Of a stretch of 64,000 bases of DNA, positions 60,098-64,000 are shown piece after piece. Below the pieces are notes generated by a model, which saw only the letters and a program-made list of their open reading frames with translations, searched no databases and had not been told where the DNA came from. The first letter of the stretch is position 1. Each line of letters starts with the position of its first letter. Both the position numbers and the translations under genes were made by a program. Source of the DNA: Aphelenchoides besseyi (lineage: Eukaryota > Nematoda > Chromadorea > Rhabditida > Aphelenchoididae); NCBI GenBank assembly GCA_024699855.1, contig JAMPIQ010000002.1, positions 8,990,001 to 9,054,000 on the forward strand. The letters run 5' to 3'.

Positions 60098-61497
60098 TCA
60101 AAAATGCTTCTTTGGCGGATAAAAAATCGAATTGTTCACGAATGTCAGCTGTTGTTGGGCAAGATCTACTTGGACGCAATGGTGTCGCAGAAAAGGACCT
60201 AAATTTTCGTTGAAAAGTGGCAGCTGTAGCTTTTTGTAACAACTTACCACCAAAAACAAGTCCAGTTCCATTGAACGGTCGAATCTTAAGAGCACAGTAA
60301 CCCGAAGAAGTCGGCACGACTAAATCAGATCCGGGAATCATCAGCACGCTGTTCGTGTTGTTCACTGTTTTGACATTAAAGAAAACTCTCAATTGTCGCA
60401 TCCTCAAACAGTCAACGAAGTAATTCGATGTTCGCCGATCGAGTGCTGGACGAAAATTCATTCTAATGTAATTCCACGTATCTCTGTCCACGGAAATATA
60501 GTTATTGAGCGTTGAAATGATTGCTGGTTGAGTGGCAATTTTTACATAACCATATCCAATTCGAATTCTGTGAAGTTTTGTTAGACACAAAGATTGTTGT
60601 TGTTACCCCGTGATATTGAACTCAAAAGCTCCGGGTTTGATTTTGCTGATAAGAGATAATTTCGTTACTGTTGCGTTTGCCAATACAGTCCGATTGAAAT
60701 ATGTCTCGTTGATGCTAAGCATCGCTTGTTTGTACGGTGGTCTATAAGCGGTTATGTTTACTTTTGTATTGTGATCTGTTTACCTTGTGCATAAGACAAA
60801 ACGACTGCTGCCATTCATCAGCATCGTCAAATAATTGGTTTCGTTACTAAGCGCAGACATTCCTATCCCAATGATTCCAGCGCCTATAAATCGCTCAAAG
60901 TAACTATTGTAGAGTTATTTTCAGTAGACTTTTCTGAATTGTTTTTACCTACCCAACACACGATCGGCAGAACGAAGAGCCGTATAATTGTCAGCGAAGA
61001 CCACGTTGAATCGTACTGCATTTATTGTCTTGTTGTTGCCAAGTGTAAGCGTCGTATTCCCAGCATTGTAGGCGCTGATGTTAAATGCGCTGTCGTAGAT
61101 TCCTCGAGTGTAATTAATTGTATTGGGACGAGAAAGAACAGTCAAATTAGTTTGGTTTCTAAAAATCAAGTTACTTTTCTGTCTATTCAGCAAATCTTAC
61201 CCGAGAGCTAAAAGCGAAGTGTCAAATTTGGCCGAACTGTTTCTACTGCCAAATAGCCACAATTGAGTGCTTGTTAGATCGAACAACACAGTTAAGTTTT
61301 GCTCTGACATCAGTAAAAATTTCGATCTTTAAAGCAAAGCACTTACTTCCGACTGTGATGTTCATACGATATAGATAATCTAAATGTCATGAGTCGAGAG
61401 CGTGCTATCTCGTATACTTACTATTGACATAATCAAAAGGAATTTGGATTGCGCCAAGTTGAAGGCAGAGAAGCGTGAAGATTGCCAATATCCTCAT
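60098..61497 (-). CDS. Secreted pepsin-fold protein without catalytic aspartate motifs, copy 3
   Basis: The start MRILAIFTLLCLQLGA is a signal peptide, followed by IPFDYVN and YRMNITVGKQNLTVLFDLTS, then TQLWLFGS, with DLTS in place of DTGS exactly as in copy 2. NAGNTTLTLGNNKTINAV and FVGAGIIGIGMSALS-like sequence (DGILGLG position) follow. The second site reads PAIISTLNNYISVD, again without the catalytic aspartate. The end is GYCALKIRPFNGTGLVFGGP and FLRHHCVQVDLAQQQLTF, matching the pepsin C-terminal strand, with a short basic tail (YPPKKHF). The protein has many NxT/S sequons in the N-lobe. It shares the phase-1 intron just before the first site with copies 1 and 2. Seven or so short introns are inferred; the exact joins in the middle are less certain. 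Confidence 0.75.
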
Positions 61498-61748
61498 TTT
61501 CTGCGAATGTTCGTTGTGATTCACTATGTTTGCTCCAACTCGGTTGTATTCCACTATTGAATGGCTGCTTACTCAGTTTTGTAATCGTGTTTGCACTAAC
61601 GTGTAGTGGATTAAGTAATCCGACGTAATTATCGTGTCGATTTGCCTCGTTCAAACGCATCATCTCTCTTACACATTGCCCAGAGAAATCTACGACATTT
61701 CAGTGAAACCAAGCTTACAAATATGTTATCTTGAATGTTCAACAAAAA

Positions 61749-62328
61749 ATGACACAACCCGCTGATTTCAAACACGAAAATCGTCGTCTGTTAATCTTTG
61801 CTTTGGTTATAATTGGAAACTTGATCATAATCGGCTCATTGTTCTTCTTCTGGAACCATAGAGCGGTCACTGACGTAAGTGTTGAGGAGACACCAAATAC
61901 ATATACGGAATATTAGGACAATAGTGGATGGGCATTGATTCTAATCTTCGGCTCAGTTTTCGGGCTCTCCCTACTGCTCATTGTTCTGTGTTTTGCGACA
62001 GCAAAAAATCGACCCAAATTAACTGGTCAAATTCAGGTGGTTGACGTTTTGATTGTCTCATCTCACTCGTTTTCAGAGCATTTATCCGACTCCAGAGTTT
62101 CAGTACTTTCCGAGCACAATCTTGAATCGTGGTGGTCAAAGTAAACTGACAAACGATTCTATGGAACGATTTCAAGGTTCTGCGTTTTCGGTTCTATCAA
62201 CATTACCTGCTTCGTCGATGAAAAAGAACAGCAGTATCTCCAGTTCGACAATAAACATCAATCCAGAATATAATCACAATGAGGAGCTCAAGAAGATTCA
62301 CAACGAAGATTTTTTACGCGTCTTTTGA
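61749..62328 (+). CDS. Small two-helix membrane protein, unrecognised
   Basis: Three exons join in frame (introns near 61876-61917 and 62036-62077, canonical ends) to give about 165 residues. It starts MTQPADFKHENRR. The first hydrophobic helix is LLIFALVIIGNLIIIGSLFF. A short loop (NHRAVTDDNSGW) precedes the second helix, LILIFGSVFGLSLLLIVLCF. A C-terminal tail of about 90 residues follows, rich in serine and asparagine, including SSISSSTININPEYNHN. Both ends would face the same side, probably the cytosol given the basic residues flanking each helix. The tail contains YPTPEF and NPEY-type tyrosines that might be sorting or phosphorylation sites. I do not recognise the family. Confidence 0.6.
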
Positions 62329-62597
62329 AGATTCACGTTTTTGCTTTATTTCCAACGAATTTGCTCAAATAAACTTTCATGTACAATGAAAGCCCGAATA
62401 CTGCAAAGCCTTTGCAAAATACTTTAATACCTGGTTTGATTCATGACAGTGATTGAGGAAGATGCTGATCACGTCTTTTTCGTTTGCGATGTTCTCATTT
62501 CTATCACCATAATCTTTCGCTTTTACTTAATTTACTGACATAAACACAATAGATGTTTAGGTACCGTAATTTACATAAACAACAACGATACAAAAAC

Positions 62598-62849
62598 TCA
62601 ACGAAAACGAACAAACGTGATGATGTTCCGATAAAGCCGGCCAAATTGATCGGGTGATCTGGCATTGAAAAGCTTAAAAAACAGAACAAAGTTGATTACA
62701 GTGGAAATGAACAGCAGGACCAATGTCGGGATGAGAAAATCGTTGGAAGACGGTAAAACTGAAGACGCCGAATCAGTTGGACATGTACAGTTTGTTTGCA
62801 TTTCGCCAATTGATTCTTCTAAAATACGAACACGGTTATTTAAGACCAA
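62598..62849 (-). CDS. Possible small single-pass membrane protein (3' exon)
   Basis: A minus-strand exon opening at an acceptor-like CGGCAG reads LVLNNRVRILEESIGEMQ, a short coiled-coil-like helix. Then come NCTCPTD with an N-glycosylation sequon, a hydrophobic helix FLIPTLVLLFISTVINFVLF, and the basic tail RLYRNIITFVRFR. The order helix-sequon-membrane segment-basic tail looks like a real type I or type III membrane protein. I found no upstream exon or start codon, and a stop occurs just 5' in the same frame, so this is only a candidate. Confidence 0.3.
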   Translation of the reverse strand: MVLNNRVRILEESIGEMQTNCTCPTDSASSVLPSSNDFLIPTLVLLFISTVINFVLFFKLFNARSPDQFGRLYRNIITFVRFR

Positions 62850-63494
62850 CTGCCGAAGTCGCGTAAAGGCAGTTCAAGCAAGCCGTTTCATTGCGAGCAT
62901 CAAGTGCGCAAGATCGAAGTAAACGCGTTCCCAATCACAACGAAGATCTCATCTCTCGACCGCCATTTATTGCTGACGGTCGAAGATTATCAACGTTTGA
63001 GATAGCCGATCGATCAAACAGGGGAATTCCCTTTAGAAGCAGTACATTTCTAGTAAAAACAATTCCATAAGACATGTGAGTGAGAACTCCAAATTGCGTT
63101 CACTACAATGTTGGTGTCGTGATTTTTACAACCAATTTCGCCCTCCCAACACACACATGTTTGTTTACTAGAATGAAGTCGATTAATCATAACGAGTATA
63201 CAGTTTGTGTTCTTAAAGATCGATTATTCAAAGATTGAAATGCCTTACAAATTCGTTGCAGTTCAATGGCCACTTTTTTGTTCGCTCATCTTCAAACCGG
63301 AAATCGCGTTCGCATCCTCAAAGGTCAATGACAACAATAAATGGAGGGCAATTATATTGCACGAACAGTGAGAAGAACGAGCGCAATTCAATCGACAGAC
63401 GTGCAATGAGGTAAATGTGGATCATCATCCTTGAAACGCGGTTTCTTTTCAAACTCCAAAGCAAAAATCACTGCGTTGCACAAGCACTCCATCT
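62850..63494. other. Intergenic stretch
   Basis: About 640 bp upstream of the ZP-domain gene. No coding region or recognisable element is supported; any missing 5' exon of the small membrane-protein candidate would lie here. Confidence 0.35.
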
Positions 63495-64000
63495 ATGAAC
63501 TTCAGTACCATAAATATGTTTATGCTCTTTCTATGTCTACTTCTTTCCTACGTACACATTACCGATGGACTTAGTTGTAAGTGGCCTTGTAGTTTCCATT
63601 TCTAATTCAACTGAAGTGTCGGTTATTTGCAACCCCGAGAACATGCAAGTGATTGCGAGTTTTGAGGAGCCGTTTTTTGGCATCATGAAATTGCGTTCAG
63701 ATCCCAATTGCTTCGTAGAAGGAAATGGCAAACGACTTTTGTTGTTTATATCGCCATTACAAGCAATTCGTCTCGAACGATGCGCAATCACACAAGTAAG
63801 TTCTAAAAAGAACCTAAGTTCTAACAACAAGGTCTATAGTATGGTGACGATTACGCCGGAATCATTGAAATTCAAACTAATCCACATTTGATGTCGACAA
63901 CTGACGTCACTTTTCTTGTCCGATGTCCAATCAATCAGAATCATGTTCCACAGACGGTTTTAAGTTCTGGTCGAAGGTTCATATAAACTTGATGCAATTT
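63495..64000 (+). CDS. Cuticlin-like ZP-domain protein, 5' part (runs off the window)
   Basis: This is the beginning of a secreted zona pellucida-domain protein of the kind that builds the nematode cuticle. A signal peptide (MFMLFLCLLLSYVHITDG, within a longer start at 63495) leads to the ZP-N domain: VSVICNPENMQVIASFE, EPFFGIMKL, DPNCFVEGNGKRLLLF and IRLERCAITQ. After a 42-bp intron come YGDDYAGIIEIQTNPHLMS and TTDVTFLVRCPIN. The cysteine pattern and the PFxGxxxL and TxDxxFxVxC phrases are standard ZP-N landmarks. The signal peptide and the ZP frame are offset by one base. They join perfectly only if the 16 bases GTAAGTGGCCTTGTAG (63577-63592) are removed, which look like a donor and acceptor but are far too short for a normal intron. 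The rest of the gene lies beyond the right edge. Confidence 0.75.

Overview
The window reads as nuclear DNA of a nematode, though not Caenorhabditis itself. Genes are dense and split by very short introns, mostly 41-50 bp, with GT donors and TTTTAG or TTTCAG acceptors. The stop codons are standard. The gene content is also nematode-like: the cholinergic VAChT/ChAT locus, a GT92 (DUF23) glycosyltransferase, a cuticlin-type ZP protein and a CDR/FAX-type GST-like protein. I cannot name the species.

Left part (1-22 kb). A MET/AXL-like tyrosine kinase (+) is followed by a TGF-beta/BMP-family ligand (-). Next come an unrecognised, probably helical protein (+) and a fold-type-I aminotransferase (-), tail to tail. 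A broken pepsin-like gene (-), a short-chain dehydrogenase (-), a GT92 glycosyltransferase (-), a small secreted prohormone-like protein (-) and a secreted S9-family dipeptidyl/acyl peptidase (-) complete this part.

Middle (22-48 kb). This is a run of conserved housekeeping and neuronal genes: SEC24 (-) head to head with CCR4/CNOT6 (+), TBC1D22 (-) head to head with a MOB3-type kinase activator (+), and a KIF21/KLP-12 kinesin with C-terminal WD40 repeats (+). About 4.3 kb without recognisable genes follows. Then comes the cholinergic locus: unc-17 (vesicular acetylcholine transporter), then cha-1 (choline acetyltransferase), same strand. Both open after a splice acceptor, as expected if they share an upstream leader exon.

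Right part (48-64 kb). After a gene-poor stretch and a FAX/CDR-type gene lies an apparently complete DNA transposon (52468-54955). It has 13-bp terminal inverted repeats, a perfect 6-bp target duplication (CAAACG), a second inverted subterminal block and a largely uninterrupted transposase-like gene. Further right are two tRNA-like, pol III-promoter-bearing relics in opposite orientation. Next is a tandem array of three secreted pepsin-fold proteins, all of which lost both catalytic DTG motifs in the same way. The window ends with two small membrane-protein candidates and the start of a ZP-domain (cuticlin-like) gene.

The points most worth following are the transposon, the conserved pseudo-protease array, the unusual splice junctions (TGF-beta acceptor, ZP-gene 16-nt gap, pepsin-like donor) and the prohormone-like gene. 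Gene coordinates are CDS spans from start to stop including introns. Exon joins were worked out by eye from frame, splice signals and family conservation.
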